From positions 1-38,379 of the forward strand of contig CAZJAH010000027.1 in the NCBI GenBank assembly GCA_964544155.1: 38,379 bases of DNA, read 5' to 3'. Each line of letters opens with the position of its first letter. Position 1 is the stretch's first letter. The stretch is from CAZJAH01 sp964544155. GTDB lineage: Bacteria; Bacteroidota; Ignavibacteria; Kapaibacteriales; UBA2268. The notes beneath the pieces were generated by a model. The model saw nothing but the letters and a program-made list of their open reading frames with translations. It was not told the DNA's origin and did not search any database. Both the position numbers and the translations under genes were made by a program. Of this stretch, positions 25,892-34,538 are shown piece by piece.

Positions 25892-26618
25892 AATCCATTC
25901 TGCGGGCTATTTTTACAAATACTTCATCCATATCATCAGCATTGTACCTGTCTTTCAATTCCGCGGGGCTGCCCAGCGCGGCTATCTTCCCTGCCACCAT
26001 CATCGATATACGTGCGCAGTATTCGGCCTCATCCATATAATGGGTTGTCACAAATACCGTAATACCGCTTTCCGCTGCTTCGAATATCATTTCCCAAAAC
26101 TGACGCCTTGTTACGGGATCGACTCCGCCGGTGGGCTCATCGAGGAAAACGATCTTTGGGCTGTGTATCAGCGCAATTGAAAAAGCCAGCTTCTGCTTCC
26201 AGCCGAGTGGCAGGCGGCCTATAAGCTTTTTACTGCTGGCGCCAAGGCCCAGCCTCTCGATAAGTTCTTTCATCTTTCCTTGGATGGTTTTATTATCCAG
26301 TCCGTAGATACCCCCAAAAAAGCTGATATTTTCCTCCACGGTCAGGTCTTCATAAAGTGAGAACTTCTGGCTCATGTAGCCTATATTACACTTGATTTTA
26401 TCCTGTTCGTACATAAGGTCATATCCGGCGACAGTGGCAGCTCCTGAAGTTGGAGCCCAAAGCCCCGTGAGCATCTTCATTGCAGTGGTTTTGCCCGCGC
26501 CGTTTGCTCCGAGAAATCCGAATATCTCGCCCTGCTTTACATCGAAGCTTATGGCATCCACAGCAGTGAAATCACCGAATTTCTTTGTCAGTTTATCCGC
26601 TTTTATGCTCAGTTCCAT
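25878..26618 (-). CDS. ABC transporter ATPase, equivalent to the C-terminal half of YbhF
   Basis: The 246-residue ATPase has Walker A GANGAGKTT (near 35), a Q-loop in GYMSQKFSLYEDLTVEENI, a signature of the form LPLGWKQKLAFSIAL instead of canonical LSGGQ, Walker B VFLDEPTGGVDP and the switch His in FVTTHYMDEAE. The degenerate signature is characteristic of one half of YbhF/RbbA-type double ATPases. Its ATG overlaps the stop of the upstream ATPase gene (TAATG), and its end overlaps the first permease gene, indicating tight coupling. It should act as a heterodimer with the upstream ATPase to power the two permeases. Confidence 0.93.
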   Translation of the reverse strand: MELSIKADKLTKKFGDFTAVDAISFDVKQGEIFGFLGANGAGKTTAMKMLTGLWAPTSGAATVAGYDLMYEQDKIKCNIGYMSQKFSLYEDLTVEENISFFGGIYGLDNKTIQGKMKELIERLGLGASSKKLIGRLPLGWKQKLAFSIALIHSPKIVFLDEPTGGVDPVTRRQFWEMIFEAAESGITVFVTTHYMDEAEYCARISMMVAGKIAALGSPAELKDRYNADDMDEVFVKIARRMDYEQV

Positions 26619-27529
26619 TACTCCTTCCCCATTAAGCTCATGAATACATCCTCAATTCCGGGCTCAATTCTTTGCATTCTGTATCCCGATAAACCCTTAT
26701 TATCCAGATAGCTTTTGATACAGCCTTCACTTGTTTCAGGTTCAGGCATAAAATGAATGCTATCCCCAAATGCGTGTACTGAACGCGATCTATCCCAGCT
26801 TTCCAGAGATTTTATCATAGCGTATCTGTTATTGCCGGAAATTGCGTAAAGCTCTCCTTCAAACATTTTCTTAATACCTTCGGGAGTGTCGATCCCCATG
26901 ATCCTTCCTTCCTGCATAAGCCCTATCCGGCTGCATTTGGAGGCTTCATCCATATATGGCGTTGATACAATTATAGTAATTCCTCTATCCTTCAACCCGT
27001 AAAGCATTTCCCAAAATTCCTTTCTGGAAACAGGATCGACGCCCGTTGTGGGTTCATCGAGGAAAAGAATTTCAGGTGCGTGGATCAGCGCGCAGGATAG
27101 CGCCAGCTTTTGCTTCATTCCGCCGGAAAGCTTGCCCGCGGGCCTGTCTTTGAATGGCTCTAATTGGGAATATATCTTTTGGATCAGGCCGTAGTTTTCA
27201 TCTATGGTTGTTTCAAATACCGCCGCGAAGAGTTTTAAGTTTTCTTCTATCGTAAGGTCTGGGTAAAGTGAGAATTTACCCGGCATATAGCCCATAATAT
27301 CGCGTATCTTTCTATATTCTTTAACTGTATCATAGCTGAGTATTTCCGCTGTTCCGCTGTCCTGCACGATGAGTGTGTTCAGCATACGAATAAGCGTGGA
27401 TTTACCGGCGCCGTCCGGGCCTATAAGCCCGAATATGTCTCCTTTATCGACGCTGAAAGAAACCTCGTCCACGGCTTTTATCTTTCCGTAGGATTTTGCC
27501 AACTTATCGACCGCCACAGCCTTCTGCAT
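26618..27529 (-). CDS. ABC transporter ATPase, equivalent to the N-terminal half of YbhF
   Basis: The 303-residue ATPase has Walker A GPDGAGKST, Q-loop region GYMPGKFSLYPDLTIEENLK, signature LSGGMKQKLALSC, Walker B LFLDEPTTGVDP, then a switch segment VSTPYMDEASKCS, where the usual His is replaced by Pro. The C-terminal 80 residues form the extra domain typical of drug-export ATPases (EPETSEGCIKSYLDNKGLSG). The Asp in GPDGAGK matches the first half of YbhF. With the next gene it would make the two nucleotide-binding sites, one likely degenerate. It follows the membrane-fusion gene by 80 bases. Confidence 0.93.
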   Translation of the reverse strand: MQKAVAVDKLAKSYGKIKAVDEVSFSVDKGDIFGLIGPDGAGKSTLIRMLNTLIVQDSGTAEILSYDTVKEYRKIRDIMGYMPGKFSLYPDLTIEENLKLFAAVFETTIDENYGLIQKIYSQLEPFKDRPAGKLSGGMKQKLALSCALIHAPEILFLDEPTTGVDPVSRKEFWEMLYGLKDRGITIIVSTPYMDEASKCSRIGLMQEGRIMGIDTPEGIKKMFEGELYAISGNNRYAMIKSLESWDRSRSVHAFGDSIHFMPEPETSEGCIKSYLDNKGLSGYRMQRIEPGIEDVFMSLMGKE

Positions 27530-27609
27530 TTTTCCGCTTCCCAGAGTTTATTATAAGCAATGAAGGCCGGAATTATGCCGCTCCATCGCATTAAAAGTTA
27601 TTCAAATCT

Positions 27610-28512
27610 TCAAAAAAGTACTTCGCCGGGCATTCCGGTTTTGATCAGGCCTTCCGCGTTATCAACTTCAATTTTCACGGCGTATACAAGGTTAACCCTG
27701 TCTTCTTTGGTTCTTATGAGTTTAGGTGTAAATTCTGATTCGGAGGATACCCAGATCACTCTGCCTCGTCTATTATGATAGCCTTTTTCTCCCTTATCGA
27801 ATCTTATGCCGACTTCTTCATTCAGCTTGATTCTATCCAGTTGGGCTCCGCTCAAATAGGCCCTGAGTATCATTATGTCAGTATCGGCGGCTTTTATCAC
27901 CAGCTTGCCCGGAATGGCATATTCACCCTGCCCGGAATATAATTCCATTACCCGGCCGCTTATGGGTGAGCGGATAATGGATTTATCGATCATGTCCATC
28001 GTTTTGCTGATATTTACCTGCAGAGGCAGTATTTCCTTAGATATAGCTGTATTTGAAGTCCTGATGGATTCCTCCCCGGCTAAGATCTCGCTTTCGACTA
28101 CCTCTAGCTCACCCTTGATGTCATCGAGCTGCTTTTCAGTGGCGGCCTTCTTTTCATACAGGCTCTCAATTCTCTTTTTTTCACGAAGAATATTTTGCTT
28201 TCTCTGCAATAGCGCGTTGATCTGTGTCTGCACATCGAGCGTCCTGGAATCCAGCGCGGATATCCTTGCCATAAGCTCTTTCTTATGCAGATGAAGCTGC
28301 ATGGTATCTACAACGGCAATGATATCCCCTGTATTGATCTTATCGCCCTCACTGACATATACAGTGAGTATTCTTCCGTTGGTTTCGGCTGCAATTTCAT
28401 ATTCCCTTGTTTCAAAATTTCCGTAAGCGTCGGCTTTTGTTTCTTCATTTCCGCAAGATACCAATACCATATAAGCGACTATTATCAGCAGTAAAACCAT
28501 GATATTTTTCAT
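27610..28512 (-). CDS. Membrane-fusion lipoprotein of the HlyD/YbhG type
   Basis: The 300-residue protein starts with a lipoprotein signal (VLVSC, Cys20). The lipoyl-like half-motifs are NGRILTVYVSEGDKINTGDI (about 48-67) and RVMELYSGQGEYAIPGKLV, with a long alpha-helical hairpin between them (about 80-175). The end has the barrel segment VNLVYAVKIEVDN and KTGMPGEVLF. Such adaptors bridge the inner-membrane pump and the outer-membrane channel encoded directly upstream, 35 bases away. The lipid anchor replaces the membrane helix of E. coli YbhG relatives. The operon is complete as a tripartite pump. Confidence 0.92.
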   Translation of the reverse strand: MKNIMVLLLIIVAYMVLVSCGNEETKADAYGNFETREYEIAAETNGRILTVYVSEGDKINTGDIIAVVDTMQLHLHKKELMARISALDSRTLDVQTQINALLQRKQNILREKKRIESLYEKKAATEKQLDDIKGELEVVESEILAGEESIRTSNTAISKEILPLQVNISKTMDMIDKSIIRSPISGRVMELYSGQGEYAIPGKLVIKAADTDIMILRAYLSGAQLDRIKLNEEVGIRFDKGEKGYHNRRGRVIWVSSESEFTPKLIRTKEDRVNLVYAVKIEVDNAEGLIKTGMPGEVLF

Positions 28513-28547
28513 AACTATCCCTAATTTATTTATGATATTATTCTTTT

Positions 28548-29819
28548 TTACAAATTTCCGGAAATTTGAAGAATATTATATTTTGCTCTTAGTAGAGCAA
28601 CCTTATTAAGTTCAAGGCCGGTTTTTGCCTTGTCGAAAGCTTCTACGGCTGAAATATATTCCGCGGAATTGATCACTCCATTCTGCAGCTGTGAAAACTT
28701 TACATTTTTTATATCTTCCCTAAGCCTGACTATTTCAATATCCTTTTGGATAAGTTCACGGTATGAGTTAATAGCTTCCTTTTCTTTCGCTATACTCATA
28801 TTTATTGATTCAATCAGATTTTTCTTATTGTTTTCTATTATTTCGCTGTTTACGCGCATAATTTGTTCTTTTTTAGCAGGTAAATTCCATGCCCACAGCT
28901 TCCATTGAAGATTAATGCCCGCGGCGTAGAATGTCGATGGTTCATCTTCGAAGAAGTTTTGAGGATTGGGGTTTCCGTAACCGCCCTGAACGTAAGCTGA
29001 TAATTTGGGCATCGCTTCGGTGTAAGCCAACCTGCCTGCCTGCTTCATTTTTCCGGATTGAGCCTCCATCTGTCTAATCTCCGGGCGGTTAAGTTCTTCC
29101 TGAATGAAATCCGATTCGGGTTCCGCCGGCTTATCAGAGTCGATAACGATATTATCAAGGCCTGTTCTTATTTCCAGCATTTTTATTACTGCCGACTTAT
29201 CTGCCTTCAGCGATCTAATGCTCTGTTCGATCTGGAGGATTTTTATTTTGATCTCCTTAAGCTCGCTTTCCAGGATCACGCCTTCTTCTACAAGGGCACT
29301 GACCTGCTTTTTTCTTTCGTTTAATTCATTCAGTGAAGAATTGAGCACTTTCAGGTTTTTATCAAGCATTATTGCTGAGAAGTACAGGTTCAACACATTT
29401 TCCTTTATGGAATAAAGCCCTGCCGAAACTGAAAAATAGCCTATCTGCTTATCGATATGCGCCATATCGGCGGATACTGCCGATACTCCGCCATCCCAGA
29501 TAAGCTGCTCTAAGTTTAGGGTTGCCATATACTGTGTATTTGGCGGTAAAGGAATATTAATATTAGGAATATTGACAGGTACCTGAGGAACATCACCCTG
29601 GTATTTGGCCTGCCCCTGCAAGGTAATCCCCGGCAGGTAGTTGTTCCGGGTGTTTTCAGATTCTAAATCGTTTATAATTTCGTACCCGCTGAAGTTATTT
29701 TTTAACGCGCTATGCTTAATGGCCTGATCGATCAGATATTCCGGCCCGTTTTCACGGGCCCCGCATGTACCTGCACCCAAAATCAACATAAGAATTAACA
29801 GTGATCTAATATTATCCAT
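28548..29819 (-). CDS. TolC-like outer-membrane efflux protein
   Basis: The 423-residue protein has a signal peptide (first 20 residues) and the OEP family layout of two repeats of long helices and strands: GYEIINDLESENTRNNYLPG, then LNLEQLIWDGGVSAVSADMA, and a second copy around IKNVKFSQLQNGVINSAEYI. The channel gene is the first structural gene of the efflux operon, right behind tetR. The region before it contains TTTAACC and GGTTAAA arms (29824-29830 and 29848-29854) that may bind the repressor. A short 49-base gap separates it from tetR. The protein would trimerise in the outer membrane. Confidence 0.9.
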   Translation of the reverse strand: MDNIRSLLILMLILGAGTCGARENGPEYLIDQAIKHSALKNNFSGYEIINDLESENTRNNYLPGITLQGQAKYQGDVPQVPVNIPNINIPLPPNTQYMATLNLEQLIWDGGVSAVSADMAHIDKQIGYFSVSAGLYSIKENVLNLYFSAIMLDKNLKVLNSSLNELNERKKQVSALVEEGVILESELKEIKIKILQIEQSIRSLKADKSAVIKMLEIRTGLDNIVIDSDKPAEPESDFIQEELNRPEIRQMEAQSGKMKQAGRLAYTEAMPKLSAYVQGGYGNPNPQNFFEDEPSTFYAAGINLQWKLWAWNLPAKKEQIMRVNSEIIENNKKNLIESINMSIAKEKEAINSYRELIQKDIEIVRLREDIKNVKFSQLQNGVINSAEYISAVEAFDKAKTGLELNKVALLRAKYNILQISGNL

Positions 29820-29823
29820 AATG

Positions 29824-29855
29824 TTTAACCTTTATATTTAATCATTTGGTTAAAT
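29824..29855. promoter_or_regulatory. Putative TetR operator before the efflux genes
   Basis: TTTAACC (29824-29830) and GGTTAAA (29848-29854) are perfect inverted arms 17 bases apart, just upstream of the outer-membrane channel start codon. The 11-base word TTTGGTTAAAT (29845-29855) recurs exactly at 30490-30500 before tetR. A shared word at the two promoters expected to be regulated supports an operator; binding is inferred. Confidence 0.55.
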
Positions 29856-29868
29856 TCAATTAAAAAAA

Positions 29869-30477
29869 TTAGTTTTCCGCTTTTAAATATGCCATTATCA
29901 TGTTAGGTATAGTCTTTTTGCGATTCATCAGAAATTCGTTAAACTGATCTTCGTCCATATCAAATACCTGTGTTAAAATTGGCCTTGCCGCGAATGGAAA
30001 CACACACAATGAAAGCAGGTTGATGAATAATTCCACAGGGCTCATGAATTTGATCCTCCCAGCTTCCGCTTCCCTGATTATCTTCGTATAAAATGCCGTA
30101 TTGGGTATATTCTCCGCCGGAAGCTGCCCGGCCAGCTTTTCGGGATTCTGGTTTATCTCATGCAGGATGAATGAAGGCAGATATCTGTTAGCATTAATAA
30201 AATCTATATAATAATCCACAAAATTCCTGATGGTATCCTCCAGGCTGTCATCCGATTCAAGTATCCTAAGCACATTAGGTATCAGGCTTTTAAATGCCTG
30301 CTTGAATATTTTGTCAAAAAGTTTTTCCTTGCTTCTGAAATAATAATGCAGCAGCGCCTTGTTTATCTGTGCCTCATCTGCTATTTCCTGCATACGAGCA
30401 CCCGCGTATCCCTTGCGTATAAATACATTCCTTGCCGCTTCAATTATCTTTTGCTCTGTATTTTGGTCTTTATCCAT
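29869..30477 (-). CDS. TetR-family transcriptional regulator of the efflux operon
   Basis: The 202-residue protein has an N-terminal TetR helix-turn-helix (IIEAARNVFIRKGYAGARMQ, then EIADEAQINKALLHYYFRSKEKLF) and a helical ligand-binding C-terminus of about 150 residues with no recognisable effector motif. It is the first gene of the efflux run, transcribed in the same direction. An imperfect inverted repeat directly before its start (30482-30499) shares an 11-base word with the region before the channel gene, so autoregulation plus control of the pump is likely. The arrangement recalls CecR with ybhGFSR in E. coli. Effectors are unknown. Confidence 0.92.
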   Translation of the reverse strand: MDKDQNTEQKIIEAARNVFIRKGYAGARMQEIADEAQINKALLHYYFRSKEKLFDKIFKQAFKSLIPNVLRILESDDSLEDTIRNFVDYYIDFINANRYLPSFILHEINQNPEKLAGQLPAENIPNTAFYTKIIREAEAGRIKFMSPVELFINLLSLCVFPFAARPILTQVFDMDEDQFNEFLMNRKKTIPNMIMAYLKAEN

Positions 30478-30481
30478 TTAG

Positions 30482-30500
30482 TTTTACCGTTTGGTTAAAT
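30482..30500. promoter_or_regulatory. Putative TetR operator before tetR
   Basis: TTTTACC (30482-30488) and GGTTAAA (30493-30499) form an inverted repeat with one mismatch and a four-base spacer. The word TTTGGTTAAAT (30490-30500) is shared with the region before the channel gene. It lies 5-23 bases before the tetR start codon, suitable for autorepression. Confidence 0.55.
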
Positions 30501-30586
30501 CTTTTGCTCAAAAATTACTAAATTCAGACTTACCCTCCAAATTTTTAAAAAAAAATTTATTAAATGATAATCAAAAGGAAATATCT

Positions 30587-31906
30587 TTAAAAGTAAAGCC
30601 GGGCGCCGGGATAGGCATTCTTAAGTTTTTTCCTCTCGCCAAGCGGAAGAGGATTGTCCCTAAGCTGAATGATCTTCAGGTTTGGGCTGCCTTTCATATG
30701 ACCGGGCACTTTTCTAATGTTGCAATAATTAAGCCTGACTACCTTGCAAAATGGCAGCAGGGCTATTTCTTCGGGAAAAGCGCTGAATTCATTATTATTC
30801 ATATTCAGGATCACAAGCGAGGATAGATTTCCTATGCAATCCGGCAGGGAGCGGATACTGTTCCGGCTCAGGTCAATGCTTTGCAGCGAAAGCATCTCGC
30901 AAATAGATTCCGGAAAGCTGCTAAGGGATGTATTTATAGCTGTTAGATGAGTAAGTGAACTAAGTTGTTCTATGGACTGAGGTATGCTGCCAAGACGGTT
31001 ATTGCTGATATCCAGATATCGCAGATTTTTCAGGCTGTTTATAACTATGGGATAGGCAGTTAAGCTGTTGCCGTTCATTTTCAGGTTCTCGAGCAGGCGG
31101 AGCTTATCAAAGCCGGAAGGTAGTGAATTTATATTATTATCCGACATATCCATTTGCCTGAGCCTGGCGAGCTTTGTCAATTCAAAAGGGAATTTCCCAA
31201 TGCTGTTAGACGCGAAATTCAGAGTTTCAAGGCCTTCCAGATTAGCGATTGAATAAGGCAGGAAAAAGATATTATTCTCTGAAATATCCAGCTTATTGAG
31301 TATCATTTTAGAATTAAACCTATCAGGCAGATTTCTTATTTTATTTTTGGCCAGGCTCAAAACTTCCAATACCGGAAGTGAAAAAACGCTGTCGTTGATG
31401 TTTGTTATCAGATTTTTATCCAGAATTAACTCCTTAAGTTGTTTAAGTTTTTGAATTCCGGCGGGGATACGTGAAATTCTGTTATAGGATAGATTTAATA
31501 TGCGAAGGTTTTCCAGGCTGTAGATCGCGGGATTTAGGTCATACAATTGATTATGGCTCAGGTCAATGGTCTGCAGATTAGTTAATCCGGTGACAGCTTC
31601 AGTATTTAATTCCGTGATATTATTGCTGGATAAAATCAGCACACGCAGATTTTTAAGCTTAGATAGTGCCTTAGGTATTTCCTTAATATCATTAAAGCTG
31701 AGGTCCAGTACCTCCAGCTTTTTAAATCTGGAAATCTCATCGGGGATCTTATCAATATTTCTGTTCTTTAATTGTAAAACAGTAAGGCGGCCGGCATGCA
31801 TTAAGGCGTCGTCGAATGTCCTGTAACTACTAACCTTCGGCTGTGCAATGCTGATAACAAATAAAGCCGGCAATAGAAACAATATTAAAATTATCTTTAA
31901 GCGCAT
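30587..31906 (-). CDS. Secreted leucine-rich-repeat protein
   Basis: The 439-residue protein has a signal peptide (MRLKIILILFLLPALFVIS) and about sixteen leucine-rich repeats of about 23 residues from residue 40 to the end, with units such as LKNLRVLILSSNNITEL and LSSLVILNMNNNEFSAFP, the 'L..L..L.LS.N.I..IP' type. There is no C-terminal anchor, enzyme domain or sorting signal, so it is probably periplasmic or secreted. Its ATG directly follows the TAA of the amino-acid importer fusion gene, implying translational coupling. Leucine-rich repeats usually bind proteins or peptides; the partner is unknown. Confidence 0.9.
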   Translation of the reverse strand: MRLKIILILFLLPALFVISIAQPKVSSYRTFDDALMHAGRLTVLQLKNRNIDKIPDEISRFKKLEVLDLSFNDIKEIPKALSKLKNLRVLILSSNNITELNTEAVTGLTNLQTIDLSHNQLYDLNPAIYSLENLRILNLSYNRISRIPAGIQKLKQLKELILDKNLITNINDSVFSLPVLEVLSLAKNKIRNLPDRFNSKMILNKLDISENNIFFLPYSIANLEGLETLNFASNSIGKFPFELTKLARLRQMDMSDNNINSLPSGFDKLRLLENLKMNGNSLTAYPIVINSLKNLRYLDISNNRLGSIPQSIEQLSSLTHLTAINTSLSSFPESICEMLSLQSIDLSRNSIRSLPDCIGNLSSLVILNMNNNEFSAFPEEIALLPFCKVVRLNYCNIRKVPGHMKGSPNLKIIQLRDNPLPLGERKKLKNAYPGARLYF

Positions 31907-33421
31907 TTATAAATTCTCTTTTTTTCCTCTAGTTCTGAATGTGAGCCTGTTTTCAAACTTACGGGATAAGACAACAAATGGCAATCCTAACAAAAGATAG
32001 ACCAAAGCGATCAATATGCCCGTTCCTATATAATCATAATACGTAGAAGCGAGCTGATTGTAAAGCTTGGTGAGTTCAACAAGTGTTATCACGGATACCA
32101 GTGAGGAATCCTTTAAAAGAGCTATAAAATCATTAGTAACCGGTGGTATCACAAGGCGGACAGCCTGCGGCAGAATCACATACCTGAGCGCCTGCCTCCT
32201 TGACATACCCAGCGACAAAGCGGCTTCCATCTGGCCTTCCGGCACGGAGAAAAGCCCGGCGCGGTAGTTTTCAGCTTCATAAGCGGCATAATTAAGCCCG
32301 AGCGCCGTTATGGCGGCAAGGAAGGGATCGAGCTTAATACCGAGCGCGGGCAAAGCGTAAAATATAAATAAGAGCTGTATGAGCAGAGGAGTTCCCCTGA
32401 TAAGCTCTACGTAGAGGGCGGCAAGCTGCCTGAAGGGAGGCGGCCCGTAAACTCGCGCTACGGCTATAATCAATCCCAGTATGATAGCCGCTAACATGGA
32501 TAGAACGGACAGTTTAATTGTCATCCACGCGGCTTCGCCTATTGAAGGCAGAAAGCTAATATATCTTTCGATAATTGCCGACAGGTCTATTTCTCTATCC
32601 TGCGCGCTAAGGAAATAATAGAATTTATCATGTGTGTACCCCAGGTCGGCGCTATCGCCAGTCATTTTTTCCATGCGCGGGTTCCACAGATTCCAGTCCT
32701 CGAGTATACGGCGCAGCTCACCTGATTCTATAATTGCCGCGATAGCAGGATTTATGATTCTAAGGAGCGCCGAATCGGCTTTCTCAATGGCTGCGGCGTA
32801 TTTAACCTCGCCTATAGGCCCGCCGCGCAATTCGAACAAAGTCCTCCATGAGGCATAATACAAAGCTATAGGGGCGTCAACCAGTACGGCTTCCAGCCTT
32901 TCGTATTCCAGATCGGCAAAAGCGTTTACCTCTCCCTCGTAAGTCCTGACTTCAATGCCGCCGTGCTCGCGAAGTATCCTCTCGGCAAGGGAATTTTTCA
33001 AGGCGCCGGCTGTTTTTCCGCGAAGGTCATCCAGTGAGGATATATCCTCATTACCGGATCGCACAACGATCTGTTCATAAGTGGAATAATAGGGAATGGA
33101 GAAATTAACGGCTTCGCGGCGGTCTTCGGTGATCTCAATGCCGTTGAGGGCAATATCATAATCCCCCCTCTTAAGGCCGGGTATAAGCCCGTCCCACTGG
33201 TTTTGCACGAATACTGGCCTAAGCCCAGCCTTGCGGGCGATGGCCCGGGCAATATCCACTTCAAAGCCTATGAGTTTATCAGGATCGTTTGGATCCTGAA
33301 AGATATAGGGGGCGTTACCTTCAGCGTCGGCAGCCCACCTGAGAGTGCCCTCTTCCGGCTGCGCGGTTGCCGGTACGGCCGAAATTAAAACAAAGTATAT
33401 TATTAAATAAAAATATCTCAT
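31907..33421 (-). CDS. Amino-acid ABC importer: fused substrate-binding protein and permease
   Basis: The 504-residue protein combines a signal peptide (ends near ATAQ), a family-3 solute-binding domain (about 25-245, with GFEVDIARAIARKAGLRPVF and DYDIALNGIEITEDRREAV), a linker, and a permease domain (about 290-495) with five helices. The EAA loop, EAALSLGMSRRQALRYVILP, is the contact site for the ATPase. Fused binding-permease proteins of this kind import polar amino acids such as glutamine or arginine. It overlaps the ATPase gene by four bases (ATGA). The binding pocket has Tyr/Trp/Arg residues as in polar amino-acid binders, but the ligand cannot be fixed. Confidence 0.93.
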   Translation of the reverse strand: MRYFYLIIYFVLISAVPATAQPEEGTLRWAADAEGNAPYIFQDPNDPDKLIGFEVDIARAIARKAGLRPVFVQNQWDGLIPGLKRGDYDIALNGIEITEDRREAVNFSIPYYSTYEQIVVRSGNEDISSLDDLRGKTAGALKNSLAERILREHGGIEVRTYEGEVNAFADLEYERLEAVLVDAPIALYYASWRTLFELRGGPIGEVKYAAAIEKADSALLRIINPAIAAIIESGELRRILEDWNLWNPRMEKMTGDSADLGYTHDKFYYFLSAQDREIDLSAIIERYISFLPSIGEAAWMTIKLSVLSMLAAIILGLIIAVARVYGPPPFRQLAALYVELIRGTPLLIQLLFIFYALPALGIKLDPFLAAITALGLNYAAYEAENYRAGLFSVPEGQMEAALSLGMSRRQALRYVILPQAVRLVIPPVTNDFIALLKDSSLVSVITLVELTKLYNQLASTYYDYIGTGILIALVYLLLGLPFVVLSRKFENRLTFRTRGKKENL

Positions 33422-34275
33422 GTGGCTTCCAGGTATATCCGGAGAAATTTTCTTGTTCTTTCGTCAGATGGGTTGCTGAAAATAATATCCGGTGTGCCGG
33501 ATTCCACTATACTGCCTTCTTCCATATAGTATATTTGGTCTGACGCACTGCGGGCGAAATCCATGGAATGAGTTACGGCAATCTGAGTTATGCCTTCATC
33601 TTTCAGTTTCATCATCGCGACGTAAATTTCATTTACAAGGGAAGGATCAAGCGCGCTTGTAGGTTCGTCATAGAGCATAACACCGGGATTCATAGCAAGA
33701 GCACGGGCTATAGCTACTCTTTGGAGCTGCCCTCCAGATAATTGAGATGGCCAGCGCTTAATATAATCCTTTAGGCCGACTTTATCCAGCAGGTTTTTTG
33801 CCAGTTCTTCAGATTTTTCGCGACTTTGATTATTGACTATGCGCGGGGCAAGGGCTACATTATCCAGAACATTAAGGTGGGGAAAAAGGTTAAATCCCTG
33901 AAACAGGAGTCCTGTCTTATCCCTGAATTCGTGCAGCTTCTCTCTGATAAGGCGGCGGCCGTTTTTTCGTGGATTGAGGCTATCTGGATCAGTAGCATTG
34001 ACACTACCGGGGTAATAGCCTTTCTTTAAATTTTCGCAGGACTCCTTTATGCCTGATATATCCAACTTTGAGCCTGCTATCTCTATCATGCCGGCATCCG
34101 GATGTTCCAGGCCGTTCAGGCAGCGAAGCAGAGTAGTTTTGCCGCATCCTGATGGCCCGATGATCGATATAAAACTGCCTTCGGATACCTCAAGGCCGAG
34201 GCCGCGAAGTACGGGTACATTATTAAAAGCCTTAAAAAGCCCTTCTATTTTTACTATGCTTTTGTTTTTATCCAT
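33418..34275 (-). CDS. Amino-acid ABC importer ATPase (GlnQ-like) with an insertion
   Basis: The 285-residue ATPase has Walker A GPSGCGKTT (40-48), Q-loop LLFQGFNLFPH (123-133), signature LSGGQLQRVAIARAL, Walker B MLYDEPTSALDP and switch His in VTHSMD. Between Walker A and the Q-loop there are about 30 residues more than in GlnQ relatives (about 72-118: charged, with a Pro/Asn-rich stretch around NATDPDSLNPRKNGRRL). It is the first gene of the importer operon; its end overlaps the fused permease gene by four bases. The insertion probably forms a surface loop. Function as a polar amino-acid importer ATPase is firm. Confidence 0.93.
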   Translation of the reverse strand: MDKNKSIVKIEGLFKAFNNVPVLRGLGLEVSEGSFISIIGPSGCGKTTLLRCLNGLEHPDAGMIEIAGSKLDISGIKESCENLKKGYYPGSVNATDPDSLNPRKNGRRLIREKLHEFRDKTGLLFQGFNLFPHLNVLDNVALAPRIVNNQSREKSEELAKNLLDKVGLKDYIKRWPSQLSGGQLQRVAIARALAMNPGVMLYDEPTSALDPSLVNEIYVAMMKLKDEGITQIAVTHSMDFARSASDQIYYMEEGSIVESGTPDIIFSNPSDERTRKFLRIYLEAT

Positions 34276-34456
34276 TCAGATAAAAATAAGTGATTTTCTG
34301 AAATTAATTTAATTAAATCTATAATAATTACACGATCATTTTAAAAGCCGTTATTTCGCGCCTTTTAACTTAAACTTCAACTTATCCGGTAAATTGAACT
34401 GCAAGTCCTATATAAAAGTATAATGACTTTTAATTCTAAATTCCAATATTTTAATC

Positions 34457-34500
34457 AAAAAATACTGCTTTAGCAGCTTATTACTGCTTTAGCAGCTTAT
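34457..34500 (-). terminator. Terminator with tandemly duplicated hairpin
   Basis: Two exact, adjacent copies of a 19-base unit (34463-34481 and 34482-34500) each contain CTGC-TTTA-GCAG. On the minus strand the second hairpin runs into a six-T tract (34462-34457) two bases later. It follows the minus-strand gene ending at 34539 and precedes the importer operon, so it separates the two. The duplication of the hairpin is unusual. Confidence 0.6.
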
Positions 34501-34538
34501 TTAATTGCTTTCCACCATAATATGATCTGAATATAGCT

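Noticed and set aside
34463..34500. Tandem repeat as a CRISPR remnant
   Set aside because: Adjacent 19-base copies with no spacers; the hairpin plus T-run fits a duplicated terminator.
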